Positions 25,800 to 33,366 of a DNA stretch of 64,000 nucleotides are shown here, piece by piece. Below the pieces are notes generated by a model. That model was not told where the DNA came from and made no database searches. It was given only the letters and a program-made list of their open reading frames with translations. The stretch is from Streptomyces bikiniensis. GTDB lineage: Bacteria; Actinomycetota; Actinomycetes; Streptomycetales; Streptomycetaceae. The stretch spans positions 1 to 64,000 of the forward strand of contig JNWL01000012.1 in assembly GCA_000716465.1 (NCBI GenBank). Reading direction: 5' to 3'. Position numbers and translations under genes: made by a program. The stretch's first letter is position 1. Every line of letters begins with the position of its first letter.

Positions 25800-26800
25800 T
25801 GAACGTACGCCGTCTGATACCCACCACCGCCCTCGCCGGAGCCGTCGCGCTCGGCCTCGTCTCCCTCTCCGCCTGCGCCGGGACCTCCGACGCCGCCGAC
25901 GGGGACAAGGGCGGCAAGCTGGACGTGGTGGCGTCGTTCTATCCGATGCAGTACCTGGCCGAGCGGATAGGCGGCGGCCACGTCGCCGTCGAGACGCTCA
26001 CGAAGCCCGGCGTCGAGCCCCACGACCTGGAGCTGAAGCCGAGGCAGATCGGCGCGCTCGGCGAGGCCGACGTCATCCTCTACCTCAAGGGCGTCCAGCC
26101 CGCCGTGGACGAGGCCATCGCCCAGGCCGGCGTCGAGAACACGGTCGACGCCACGACCCTCACGAAGCTCGAAGCGCACGGCACCGGGGCCGGTCACGAT
26201 CACGGCCACGGCGAAGAAGGCCACGACCACGCCGACGAGCACGCCGGCGAAGAGGGCCACGACCACGGCTCCGAGGCCGGCGCCGACCCCCACGTCTGGC
26301 TCGACCCCGTGAAGTACGCCGAGGTCGCCAAGGGCGTCGGCAGCGCCTTCGAGAAGGCCGACCCGGACCACGCCGCCGACTACAGGAAGAACACCGACGC
26401 CCTGGTGAAGAAGCTCGGCGACCTGGACACCGAGTTCGAGACGGGCCTGAAGAACACCGCGACCCGCACCTTCATCACCACGCACTCCGCCTTCGGCTAC
26501 CTCGCCGAGCGCTACCACCTGGACCAGGAGGGCATCTCCGGCCTCGACCCCGAGTCCGAGCCGAGCCCCGCCCGCATGAAGGAGCTCCAGGAGATCGCGG
26601 CCAGGGACAAGGTCTCCACGGTCTTCTTCGAGACCCTGGCGAGCGACAGGACGGCGAAGACCCTCGCGGGCGACACCGGTCTGAAGACCGACGTGCTCGA
26701 CCCGCTGGAGGGCGTCACGGACAGGTCCCGGGGCAGCGACTACATCGAGGTCATGCGCTCCAACCTCACCGCGCTGAAGAAGGCCCTCGGCGCCAAGTGA
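25799..26800 (+). CDS. znuA: Zinc ABC transporter substrate-binding lipoprotein
   Basis: The 333-residue protein has a lipoprotein signal with lipobox LSAC (Cys near residue 26) and a cluster A-I metal-binding fold. Metal-ligand His residues are in the PHDLE and DPHVWLD segments and in ITTHSAFGYLA. Between the first two is the His/Asp/Glu-rich loop (GHDHGHGEEGHDHADEHAGE) typical of zinc-specific ZnuA. I place the start at the ATG at 25799 (MNVRRLIP), which coincides with the predicted transcription start, so the message is probably leaderless; the ATG at 25790 is an alternative. It is the first gene of znuACB-zur. Confidence 0.94.
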   Translation: MNVRRLIPTTALAGAVALGLVSLSACAGTSDAADGDKGGKLDVVASFYPMQYLAERIGGGHVAVETLTKPGVEPHDLELKPRQIGALGEADVILYLKGVQPAVDEAIAQAGVENTVDATTLTKLEAHGTGAGHDHGHGEEGHDHADEHAGEEGHDHGSEAGADPHVWLDPVKYAEVAKGVGSAFEKADPDHAADYRKNTDALVKKLGDLDTEFETGLKNTATRTFITTHSAFGYLAERYHLDQEGISGLDPESEPSPARMKELQEIAARDKVSTVFFETLASDRTAKTLAGDTGLKTDVLDPLEGVTDRSRGSDYIEVMRSNLTALKKALGAK

Positions 26801-26826
26801 CCACAGCACAGCAGGAGGTACGGCCC

Positions 26827-27603
26827 ATGGACCGGGAACCCGCAGCGACACCCGTCATCTCCGTCCGCGGAGCCGCCGCGGCCCTCGGCGCCCGGCCCGT
26901 CCTCCGGGGCGTCGACCTCACCGTCCACCGCGGTGAGGTCGTCGCGCTGCTCGGCGCCAACGGCTCCGGCAAGTCCACCGCCGTCCGCTCCGTCATCGGC
27001 CAGGTGCCGCTGACCGGCGGCACGATCGAGCTGTTCGGCACCGAGCAGAAGCGGTTCCGCGACTGGGCCCGCGTCGGCTACGTGCCGCAGCGCACCACCG
27101 CCGCGAGCGGCGTCCCCGCCACCGTCCGCGAGGTCGTCACCTCGGGCCGCCTCTCCCGCCGCCGGTTCGGCCGGCTCGCCAAGGCCGACCGGGCCGCCGT
27201 CGAGCGGGCCATCGCCCTCGTCGGCCTCGCCGACCGCGCCGGGGGCCCCGTGGACGCCCTCTCCGGCGGCCAGCACCAGCGGGTCCTGATCGCCCGCGCG
27301 CTCGCCTCCGAACCCGAACTCCTGATCATGGACGAGCCGATGGCGGGCGTGGACCTCGCCAGCCAGGAGGTCCTGGCCTCCACCCTGCGCGAGCAGGTCG
27401 CGGGCGGCGCCACCGTCCTGCTCGTCCTGCACGAGCTGGGCCCCCTGGAGCCGCTGATCGACCGGGCCGTCGTCCTGCGCGACGGCTGCGTCGTCCACGA
27501 CGGGCCGCCGCCCGAGGCCGTCGGCCAGCACGCCCTGCCCGGCCACGACCACGTACATCCGCACGCGGCCGGCGAGCCGCTCCGCACGGGACTGCTGAGC
27601 TGA
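26827..27603 (+). CDS. znuC: Zinc ABC transporter ATP-binding protein
   Basis: The 258-residue cytoplasmic ATPase has Walker A GANGSGKST, Q-loop YVPQR, signature LSGGQHQR, Walker B LLIMDEP and H-loop VLHEL. The C-terminal tail has His residues (PGHDHVHPHA) that may bind zinc. The ATG at 26827 has GGAGG 9 nt upstream. It lies 26 bp after znuA and 2 bp before the permease gene. Confidence 0.94.
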   Translation: MDREPAATPVISVRGAAAALGARPVLRGVDLTVHRGEVVALLGANGSGKSTAVRSVIGQVPLTGGTIELFGTEQKRFRDWARVGYVPQRTTAASGVPATVREVVTSGRLSRRRFGRLAKADRAAVERAIALVGLADRAGGPVDALSGGQHQRVLIARALASEPELLIMDEPMAGVDLASQEVLASTLREQVAGGATVLLVLHELGPLEPLIDRAVVLRDGCVVHDGPPPEAVGQHALPGHDHVHPHAAGEPLRTGLLS

Positions 27604-27605
27604 CC

Positions 27606-28508
27606 ATGGAATTCCTCGAACCCGCCTTCATGCAGCGGGCGCTGATCGCCGCCCTCCTGGTCGGGATCACCGCCCCCGCCGTCGGCGTCTACCTCGTCCA
27701 GCGCCGCCAGGCGCTGATGGGCGACGGCATCGGACACGTCGCCATGACCGGTGTCGGCCTCGGCTTCCTGCTGAACTCCAGCCCGGTCTGGATGGCGACC
27801 CTCGTCGCCGTCGCCGGCTCGGTCGCGATGGAGCTGATCCGGGCGTACGGCAAGACCCGCGGCGACCTGGCGCTCGCCCTGCTCTTCTACGGCGGCATGG
27901 CGGGCGGCGTCCTGCTGATCAACCTCTCGCCGACCGGCTCGAACGCCAACCTCACCTCGTACCTCTTCGGCTCGCTGACCACGGTCTCGCCGGAGGACGT
28001 CACCGCGATCTCGGTCCTGGCCGCCTTCGTGGTCCTGGTCACGGTCGGCCTGCGCCGCCGGCTCTTCGCGGTCAGCCAGGACGAGGAGTTCGCCCGGGTC
28101 ACCGGCCTGCCGGTGCGCGCCCTGAACCTGCTGATCGCGGTCACGGCCGCGGTGACCGTCACCGTCGCCATGCGGGTCGTGGGCCTGCTCCTGGTCAGCG
28201 CGCTCATGGTGGTCCCGGTCGCGGCGGCCCAGCAGCTCACCCGCTCGTTCCGCGCCACGTTCGCCGGCGCCGTCCTCATCGGGGTCGTCGTCTCCCTGTC
28301 GGGCACGCTCACCACGTACTACGTGGAGGCCCCGCCCGGCGCGACGATCGTGCTGTACGCGATCGGGGTCTTCGTCCTGCTCACGCTGCTCGCCACGCCG
28401 CTCGCGAGGCGGCGGGCGCGGGCGGCCGAGGCGGAGGCGGCGGACCCGGCGGCCTGCGACGTACGGGTTCCGGCCGGGCGGCGGCCGGGCGACGACGCGA
28501 GGGTGTGA
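27606..28508 (+). CDS. znuB: Zinc ABC transporter permease
   Basis: The 300-residue ABC-3 family membrane protein has about eight helices, starting MEFLEPAFMQRALIAALLVG and including the family region RRQALMGDGIGHVAMTGVGLG. The C-terminal 40 residues are charged and cytoplasmic. It forms the channel of the zinc uptake system with znuC and znuA, with only 2 bp between it and znuC. Confidence 0.93.
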   Translation: MEFLEPAFMQRALIAALLVGITAPAVGVYLVQRRQALMGDGIGHVAMTGVGLGFLLNSSPVWMATLVAVAGSVAMELIRAYGKTRGDLALALLFYGGMAGGVLLINLSPTGSNANLTSYLFGSLTTVSPEDVTAISVLAAFVVLVTVGLRRRLFAVSQDEEFARVTGLPVRALNLLIAVTAAVTVTVAMRVVGLLLVSALMVVPVAAAQQLTRSFRATFAGAVLIGVVVSLSGTLTTYYVEAPPGATIVLYAIGVFVLLTLLATPLARRRARAAEAEAADPAACDVRVPAGRRPGDDARV

Positions 28509-28580
28509 GCCACGACCGGTCCCGGGGGCGCGGGGGGCTGGCAGAATGGCGGGGGCAGACAAGCATCCAAGGAGGCCCCC

Positions 28581-28991
28581 GTGGTGACGGCAGGACCCCC
28601 CGTACGCGGCCGCTCGACCAGGCAGCGGGCCGCCGTGTCGGCGGCACTGAACGAGGTGGACGAGTTCCGCAGCGCCCAGGAGCTGCACGACATGCTCAAG
28701 CACCGCGGCGACTCGGTCGGCCTCACCACCGTCTACCGCACGCTCCAGTCCCTCGCGGACGCGGGCGAGGTCGACGCGCTGCGCACCAGCGACGGCGAGA
28801 CGGTCTACCGCCGCTGCTCGACCGGCGACCACCACCACCACCTGGTCTGCCGTCTCTGCGGCAAGGCCGTGGAGGTGGAGGGCCCGATGGTGGAGCAGTG
28901 GGCCGAGGCGATCGCCGCGGAACACGGCTTCGTGAACGTGGCGCACACGGTGGAGATCTTCGGCACGTGCGCGGAGTGCGCCGAGAAGTGA
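28581..28991 (+). CDS. zur: Zinc uptake regulator, Fur family
   Basis: The 136-residue repressor has an N-terminal winged helix (residues 12-80, with VGLTTVYRTLQSLADAG as recognition region). Its dimerisation domain has the zinc ligands YRRCSTGDHHHHLVCRLCGK and a C-terminal CAEC pair for the structural site. Start codons GTG GTG at 28581/28584 follow AAGGAGG. It is 72 bp after znuB in the same direction. Family knowledge and the Zur box at 25785 indicate that it represses znuACB when zinc is sufficient. Confidence 0.94.
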   Translation: MVTAGPPVRGRSTRQRAAVSAALNEVDEFRSAQELHDMLKHRGDSVGLTTVYRTLQSLADAGEVDALRTSDGETVYRRCSTGDHHHHLVCRLCGKAVEVEGPMVEQWAEAIAAEHGFVNVAHTVEIFGTCAECAEK

Positions 28992-29012
28992 CCCGACATA
29001 CGCGGGACGCAC

Positions 29013-29050
29013 GCAGGGCCCGCACCGGACGGTTCCGGTGCGGGCCCTGC
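29013..29050. terminator. Bidirectional terminator between zur and uppS
   Basis: A perfect 16-bp stem GCAGGGCCCGCACCGG/CCGGTGCGGGCCCTGC with a 6-nt loop lies between convergent genes, 14 bp from the uppS stop. Confidence 0.9.
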
Positions 29051-29064
29051 TCCGTCTCCGCGGC

Positions 29065-29895
29065 TCAGCGCTTGTCGAGGACGGCCAGGTCGGCCGGGTC
29101 GACGCCGCCGAAGCGGCGGTCGCGGGAGGCGTACTCGACGCAGGCGCGCCACAGGTCGCGGCGGTCGAAGTCCGGCCACAGCACGTCCTGGAAGATCATC
29201 TCGGCGTAGCTGCTCTGCCAGATGAGGTAGTTCGAGGTGCGCTGCTCGCCGCTCGGGCGCAGGAAGAGGTCCACGTCCGGCATGTCCGGGTAGTACAGGT
29301 ACTTCTGGAAGGTCTTCTCGTTGACCTTCGACGGGTCCAGCCGGCCGGCCGCCACGTCCCGGGCGATGGCCTGCGCCGCGTCCGCGATCTCGGCGCGGCC
29401 TCCGTAGTTGACGCAGAAGTACAGGGTCATGGCGTCGTTGCCGACGGTCTGCTCCTGGGCGATCTGGAGCTCCTGGACGACCGACTTCCACATCTTGGGC
29501 ATGCGGCCGACCCAGCGGATGCGGATGCCCAGCTCGTCCATCTCGTCGCGGCGGCGGCGGATGACGTCCCGGTTGAAGTTCATGAGGAAGCGGACCTCGT
29601 CGGGCGAGCGCTTCCAGTTCTCGGTGGAGAAGGCGTAGAGGGAGAGGTTCTTGACGCCCATCTCCAGGCAGCCCTTGAGCACGTCCAGGACGACGCCCTC
29701 GCCGACCTTGTGGCCCTCGGTGCGCGGCAGGCCCCGCTCCTTCGCCCAGCGGCCGTTCCCGTCCATCACGCAGGCCACGTGGTTCGGCACCAGCTCGGCC
29801 GGGAGCTTCGGCGGGCGGGCGCCGGACGGGTGCGGCTCGGGGAGCTTGTACTCCCGGCGCTGCCGCCCGAGGATTCCGCGTCGTGCGATGGCCAT
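29065..29895 (-). CDS. uppS: Isoprenyl (undecaprenyl/polyprenyl) diphosphate synthase
   Basis: The 276-residue cis-prenyltransferase has the pyrophosphate-binding motif [13 protein letters not shown] (about residues 43-55), then [11 protein letters not shown], and the conserved C-terminal [18 protein letters not shown]. It makes the lipid carrier for cell-wall synthesis. The ATG at 29895 follows AGGAGA; the frame extends upstream only into the recO gene. It is 17 bp downstream of recO, so probably co-transcribed. Confidence 0.94.
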   Translation of the reverse strand: MAIARRGILGRQRREYKLPEPHPSGARPPKLPAELVPNHVACVMDGNGRWAKERGLPRTEGHKVGEGVVLDVLKGCLEMGVKNLSLYAFSTENWKRSPDEVRFLMNFNRDVIRRRRDEMDELGIRIRWVGRMPKMWKSVVQELQIAQEQTVGNDAMTLYFCVNYGGRAEIADAAQAIARDVAAGRLDPSKVNEKTFQKYLYYPDMPDVDLFLRPSGEQRTSNYLIWQSSYAEMIFQDVLWPDFDRRDLWRACVEYASRDRRFGGVDPADLAVLDKR

Positions 29896-29912
29896 GGCGA
29901 TGGATCTCCTAC

Positions 29913-30662
29913 CTAGGTCTTCTCTACGTATCGCAGGGAGCGCAGGCCGCGCTCCAGGTGCCAGTGCAGGTAGGCGGAGACGAGTCCGCTGCCCTCCCTG
30001 ACGTGACGCGGCTCGCACGCGTCCGCCGTCGCCCAGTCGCCGGTGAGGAGCGCGCTGAGCAGGCCGATGGCCTCCGCAGAGGGTACGACGCTTCCGGGTA
30101 CCCGGCAGTCGCCGCATATGACTCCGCCCGCCGCGACCGAGAAGAACCGGTTCGGCCCCTGGAGTCCGCATTTGGCGCAGTCCTCGAAGCTGGGCGCGTA
30201 GCCGTTCACGGCGAGGGAGCGCAGCAGGAAGGCGTCCAGGATGAGGTGGGGGGCGTGCTCGCCCCGGGCGAGGGTCCGCAGGCCCCCGACGAGGAGCAGG
30301 TACTGCTGGACGGCCGGCTCGCCCTCGTGGTCGGTGAACCGCTCGGCCGTCTCCAGCATGGCCGTGCCGGCCGTGTAGCGGGCGTAGTCGGTGACGATCC
30401 CGCCGCCGTACGCGGCGATCGTCTCGCTCTGCGTGCAGAGCGGCAGGCCGCGCCCGATCAGCTCGCTCCCCCGGGCGAAGAACTGCACGTCGACGTGGGA
30501 GAAGGGTTCGAGCCGGGCCCCGAACTTCGACTTCGTGCGCCGCACGCCCCGCGCCACGGCGCGTACGCGCCCGTGACCGCGCGTGAGGAGGGTGATGATG
30601 CGGTCCGCTTCACCCAGCTTCTGGGTGCGCAGCACGATGCCGTCGTCGCGGAACAGACTCAT
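29913..30662 (-). CDS. recO: DNA repair protein RecO
   Basis: The 249-residue protein loads RecA with RecF/RecR. Its N-terminal OB fold starts [20 protein letters not shown]. The helical C-terminal domain holds the zinc site CAKCG and CGDC (about residues 166-190). I use the ATG at 30662, the standard RecO start; the frame extends by 10 codons. It lies upstream of uppS, the usual actinobacterial order. Confidence 0.94.
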   Translation of the reverse strand: MSLFRDDGIVLRTQKLGEADRIITLLTRGHGRVRAVARGVRRTKSKFGARLEPFSHVDVQFFARGSELIGRGLPLCTQSETIAAYGGGIVTDYARYTAGTAMLETAERFTDHEGEPAVQQYLLLVGGLRTLARGEHAPHLILDAFLLRSLAVNGYAPSFEDCAKCGLQGPNRFFSVAAGGVICGDCRVPGSVVPSAEAIGLLSALLTGDWATADACEPRHVREGSGLVSAYLHWHLERGLRSLRYVEKT

Positions 30663-30768
30663 GCGGTCCATTCTCCCGTACGGCACCGACACCCGGACCC
30701 GGGGCCGGGCGCCGGCGCCCTACGGGAGGGCCGCGTCGTACGGGAGGGCTACCGGGCCCCGCCGCCGC

Positions 30769-30984
30769 TCAAGGCACCTCGCCCCGGCTGCGGGCGTTGA
30801 CGTGCGCGGTGGCGGCGCTCAGCCGCTCGGCCGAGGTCGCCTCCCGCACCCCCTCGGGGTCCACGTCCCACTCGCGCCCTCCGCCGAGCGCGCGGATCTG
30901 GACGTAGGGGCCCTCGTGCCCCATGACCCTCCCGACCCGTCCGGTGCGGATCTCGACGACGTACGACCCGATGGGCAGCGTCAC
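30769..30984 (-). CDS. Small hypothetical protein of the XRE/DUF397 module
   Basis: The frame encodes 71 residues from a GTG at 30984 with GGAGG upstream. It reads PIGSYVVEIRTGRVGRVMGH, then YVQIRALGGGREWDVDPEGV, which looks like a small SH3-like beta barrel of the type often annotated as a hypothetical next to Streptomyces XRE regulators. Its GTG overlaps the TGA of the 86-residue gene upstream as GTGA, so the pair is coupled. The function is unknown; the association with the divergent regulator suggests a role in the same circuit. Confidence 0.75.
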   Translation of the reverse strand: MTLPIGSYVVEIRTGRVGRVMGHEGPYVQIRALGGGREWDVDPEGVREATSAERLSAATAHVNARSRGEVP

Positions 30985-31241
30985 GATCGACTCTCCTCCC
31001 TCGGCAGTACGGCGGCGGCGAGAAGCCGGGCCGTTTCCACCGTGCAGCATCCCAATTCCACGAGCGGCCTCGGGGGATCGGCGGCGAGGGTGACGACGTC
31101 GAGGCCGAGCGAGGGAAGGGTGATTCCCGCACTCGCGAGCGCCTCGCGCAATTCCGCCACCGCCTCCTGTGCGGCTCCGACCGTCCCCGTGGACGCCTTC
31201 GTGATGTCTTCCTTCACCAACGTATGCCTTTCTGAATCCAT
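30981..31241 (-). CDS. Small hypothetical protein divergent from the XRE regulator
   Basis: The 86-residue protein begins MDSERHTLVKEDITKASTGT. It continues as an Ala/Glu-rich helix (VGAAQEAVAELREALASAGI), then GLDVVTLAADPPRPLVELGCCTVETARLLAAAV. The last part resembles small Streptomyces proteins that accompany DUF397/XRE genes. No membrane segment or metal site is seen. It is divergent from the XRE gene (93 bp) and coupled to the 71-residue gene downstream. The function is unknown. Confidence 0.75.
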   Translation of the reverse strand: MDSERHTLVKEDITKASTGTVGAAQEAVAELREALASAGITLPSLGLDVVTLAADPPRPLVELGCCTVETARLLAAAVLPREESRS

Positions 31242-31285
31242 TTCCCGCTTCGCCTCTCCAGGGTGACCCCTGATCCGTAGAATCG

Positions 31286-31312
31286 ACAGCTGCGCACGCC
31301 GACAACTGCGCA
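31286..31312. promoter_or_regulatory. Direct repeat operator in the divergent XRE promoter
   Basis: ACAGCTGCGCA (31286-31296) and ACAACTGCGCA (31302-31312) are 11-bp repeats 16 bp apart, differing at one base. They lie between the divergent XRE gene and the two-gene hypothetical operon, next to a possible rightward -10 (TAGGGC). They are a likely binding site for the XRE regulator. Confidence 0.5.
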
Positions 31313-31333
31313 GTAGGGCAGGGGAGTTAAGCC

Positions 31334-32167
31334 ATGGCCAGAGGCAAGCGGCAGGACGTGTGGGAGTTCTTCGGGGACCTCCTGAAGGAACACAGGGAGG
31401 GGGCGGGGCTCTCACAGAGCGAGCTGGGCGGACGGGTGTTCGTTTCGGGCGGTTACATCGGCCTGTTCGAGCAGGGAATTCGAAAACCCCAACTGGACGT
31501 CGCGAAAAGAATCGACGAGGTCCTACAAACCGGCGGTATTTTCGAACGAACATGGCGAAAGCTCATCGACAACTCACCGTACGCGTCTTATTTCCACGCG
31601 GTGGCCGAGCTGGAGGCCGTGGCGACGAAGATCTGCGAGTTCGCGCCGACGGTCGTGCCGGGTCTGATGCAGACGGCCGAGTACGCACGGGCGGTGACGC
31701 TGGCGATGCACCCGTTCGCCACGGAGGAGTTCGTCGAGGAGAAGGTCAGCTCTCGGGTCGAGCGGGCGAAGATCCTCACGGACGCTACAAGGCCCGAGTA
31801 TTGGGTCATCCTCCACGAGAACGCCGTCCTGATCCCCGTAGGAGGACCAGCGGTGATGGCGGCGGCACTGGAGCACATCGTGGGGCTGATCCGGGGGCGA
31901 CAGGTCCTGGTGGCCCTGCTCCCCCGCGCGGCCGGAGCACACTCCGTCATGGAGGGCTCCCTGCGGTTGATGGAGTTCAAGGACCAGCCGCCAACGGCCT
32001 ATACAGAAACAGCGTTTTCGGGGACGCTCCTTGACGATCCGGCGGTGGTGAAGCAGGCACAGCGCGCCTACGATCTGCTCAGGGTCGCCGCGCTGTCGCC
32101 GGAGGCGTCCCTCGCACTGATCGAGTCGGCGGCGGAGGACTTCAGACGATGCGCGCGTACGACCTGA
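31334..32167 (+). CDS. XRE-family regulator with DUF5753 domain
   Basis: The 277-residue protein has an N-terminal helix-turn-helix (about residues 13-70, LLKEHREGAGLSQSELGGRV and YIGLFEQGIRKPQLDVAKRI). The DUF5753 domain (about 95-275) has the family motifs VPGLMQTAEYARAV and YWVILHENAVL. This is the WhiJ/AbaA-type arrangement of Streptomyces, where such regulators pair with a DUF397 protein that modulates DNA binding. The gene overlaps the DUF397 gene by 19 bp. Its first third has distinctly lower GC and rarer codons than its neighbours, a common sign of mobility in this family. Confidence 0.92.
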   Translation: MARGKRQDVWEFFGDLLKEHREGAGLSQSELGGRVFVSGGYIGLFEQGIRKPQLDVAKRIDEVLQTGGIFERTWRKLIDNSPYASYFHAVAELEAVATKICEFAPTVVPGLMQTAEYARAVTLAMHPFATEEFVEEKVSSRVERAKILTDATRPEYWVILHENAVLIPVGGPAVMAAALEHIVGLIRGRQVLVALLPRAAGAHSVMEGSLRLMEFKDQPPTAYTETAFSGTLLDDPAVVKQAQRAYDLLRVAALSPEASLALIESAAEDFRRCARTT

Positions 32168-32415
32168 CCCACGCCAACTGGTTCAAGAGCAGCTACAGCA
32201 ATGCGTCGGGCGGCGACTGCGTCGAAGTCTCGTACGACTTCACGGGCGCCGCCTGGCGCAAGAGCAGCTACAGCAACGGCGACGGTGGCAACTGCGTCGA
32301 GGTCCTGGACGACGTCCCCGGTGTCGTTCCGGTCCGGGACAGCAAGAACCCCGGCCCCGTCCTCGTGGTGCGGGCCGACGCCTGGGCCGCGTTCGTCGGC
32401 GGCCTGACCTCGTGA
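32149..32415 (+). CDS. DUF397 protein with tandem duplicated domain
   Basis: The 88-residue acidic protein overlaps the XRE gene. DUF397 usually has one WxKSSYS-x-G-x-CVEV core; here it occurs twice, as WFKSSYSNASGGDCVEV (residues 11-27) and WRKSSYSNGDGGNCVEV (36-52). It then has the normal VPVRDSKNPGPVLVV tail. The duplication adds about 25 residues. DUF397 partners are thought to antagonise or assist the linked XRE regulator. The stop overlaps the next GTG as GTGA. Confidence 0.92.
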   Translation: MRAYDLTHANWFKSSYSNASGGDCVEVSYDFTGAAWRKSSYSNGDGGNCVEVLDDVPGVVPVRDSKNPGPVLVVRADAWAAFVGGLTS

Positions 32416-33206
32416 CGGCCGCCTCCCCCCTCGTGCTGCGCGGGCGCGACGGCGCCGTCCTGCGCTTCACGGGGGCGGCGGTCACCCTCGGCCGGGCGGA
32501 CGGCGAGCACTACATACCCCTGGCGGCGATCGAGAGCGTCTACGCCGAGGGGCGCTCCGTCGAGGTCGAACTGATCTCCCGCGCCGAAGCCGAACCGGTC
32601 GTCTACCGGGTCGAGGACGTGAGCGAAGCCGCCGCCACCGCCTTCGTACGGGCCGTCGACGCCGCCCTGCCCGACGAGGTCGCGGACGTCGACGGCTCCA
32701 CCCTCGTCACCCACCGCCCGCCCGTCCCCCCGGCACGACGCCGTTACCGCGGAGCGGTGGTCCTGGCCGGGATCGCCGCACCCGTCATCGCCCTGGACGT
32801 GTTCCTCGGCGTGGTCGGCCGGGCGGAGCACGCGATCGCGTTCTGGCTGCCGCTCGTGGTCACCGCCATCGGCGGGTTCCTGGTCTGGGGCATGGGGCGG
32901 GACCTGTACCGGATGTGGTACCTGCCGAGGCACGGCATCACGGTGGCCGCGGAGTTCTCGCACTTCACCAACAAGTCCAGGGTGTACCTCTACAGGGACA
33001 CCACGGGCGCCACCCACAGGTACACCACCACCACGGCCGGCCCGGTGGAGGTGTCGTACCACCCGCGTGACCCGAGTGTGGCGATCCACCTCGAAGGGTC
33101 CTATGTGCGCTGCATGATGGCGTTCATGACCCTCGTCGGCTGCGGCATGGCGGGCGGCGGCGTCTTCTGGGGTGGCGCCCTGGTCGTCTCGGCCCTGCAG
33201 GGCTGA
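32412..33206 (+). CDS. Membrane protein of unknown function coupled to the DUF397 gene
   Basis: The 264-residue protein starts at a GTG overlapping the DUF397 stop. Residues 1-95 look like a small PH-like beta domain (RGRDGAVLRFTGAAVTLGR). Two membrane helices follow (about 112-135 and 142-162), then a DUF3592-like beta part (ITVAAEFSHFTNKSRVYLYR) and a final hydrophobic segment. It is part of the XRE-DUF397 operon by overlap, which gives that module a membrane-associated output or sensor. I know no function. Confidence 0.75.
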   Translation: MTAASPLVLRGRDGAVLRFTGAAVTLGRADGEHYIPLAAIESVYAEGRSVEVELISRAEAEPVVYRVEDVSEAAATAFVRAVDAALPDEVADVDGSTLVTHRPPVPPARRRYRGAVVLAGIAAPVIALDVFLGVVGRAEHAIAFWLPLVVTAIGGFLVWGMGRDLYRMWYLPRHGITVAAEFSHFTNKSRVYLYRDTTGATHRYTTTTAGPVEVSYHPRDPSVAIHLEGSYVRCMMAFMTLVGCGMAGGGVFWGGALVVSALQG

Positions 33207-33235
33207 GACGCGGAGACCCGCCCCGCCTAGCCCCG

Positions 33236-33268
33236 CTTATGGAAGTCATAAGGTCGGCTTATGACCCC
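33236..33268. promoter_or_regulatory. Alternating half-site array upstream of fprA
   Basis: CTTATG (33236-33241), CATAAG (33247-33252) and CTTATG (33258-33263) are separated by exactly 5 bp each, and a degenerate CATAGA follows at 33268. The 11-bp spacing puts all sites on one helix face. It lies about 100 bp upstream of the ferredoxin reductase start. No regulator is recognised. Confidence 0.65.
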
Positions 33269-33307
33269 ATAGACCGGGGCCGGGTACCGCTCCGCGTCGT
33301 GCATTAT

Positions 33308-33321
33308 TTAGGGTGACCTAA
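33308..33321. promoter_or_regulatory. Iron-box-like palindrome upstream of fprA
   Basis: TTAGGGTGACCTAA has perfect 5-bp arms around GTGA. Its right side matches the DtxR/DmdR box (TAGGCTCACCTAA) at 11 of 13 positions, but the left extension is absent. It lies 46 bp before the ATG and overlaps a possible -10. Confidence 0.4.
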
Positions 33322-33366
33322 GTGTCGGCGGCTTCGCCGCCATGTCGCTGCGAAGGGAACCCAGTC

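Noticed and set aside
33322..33366. Upstream GTG start of the ferredoxin reductase (15 extra codons)
   Set aside because: The extension MSAASPPCRCEGNPV does not resemble the family start, and AAGGGA precedes the ATG at 33367. A leaderless start cannot be fully excluded.
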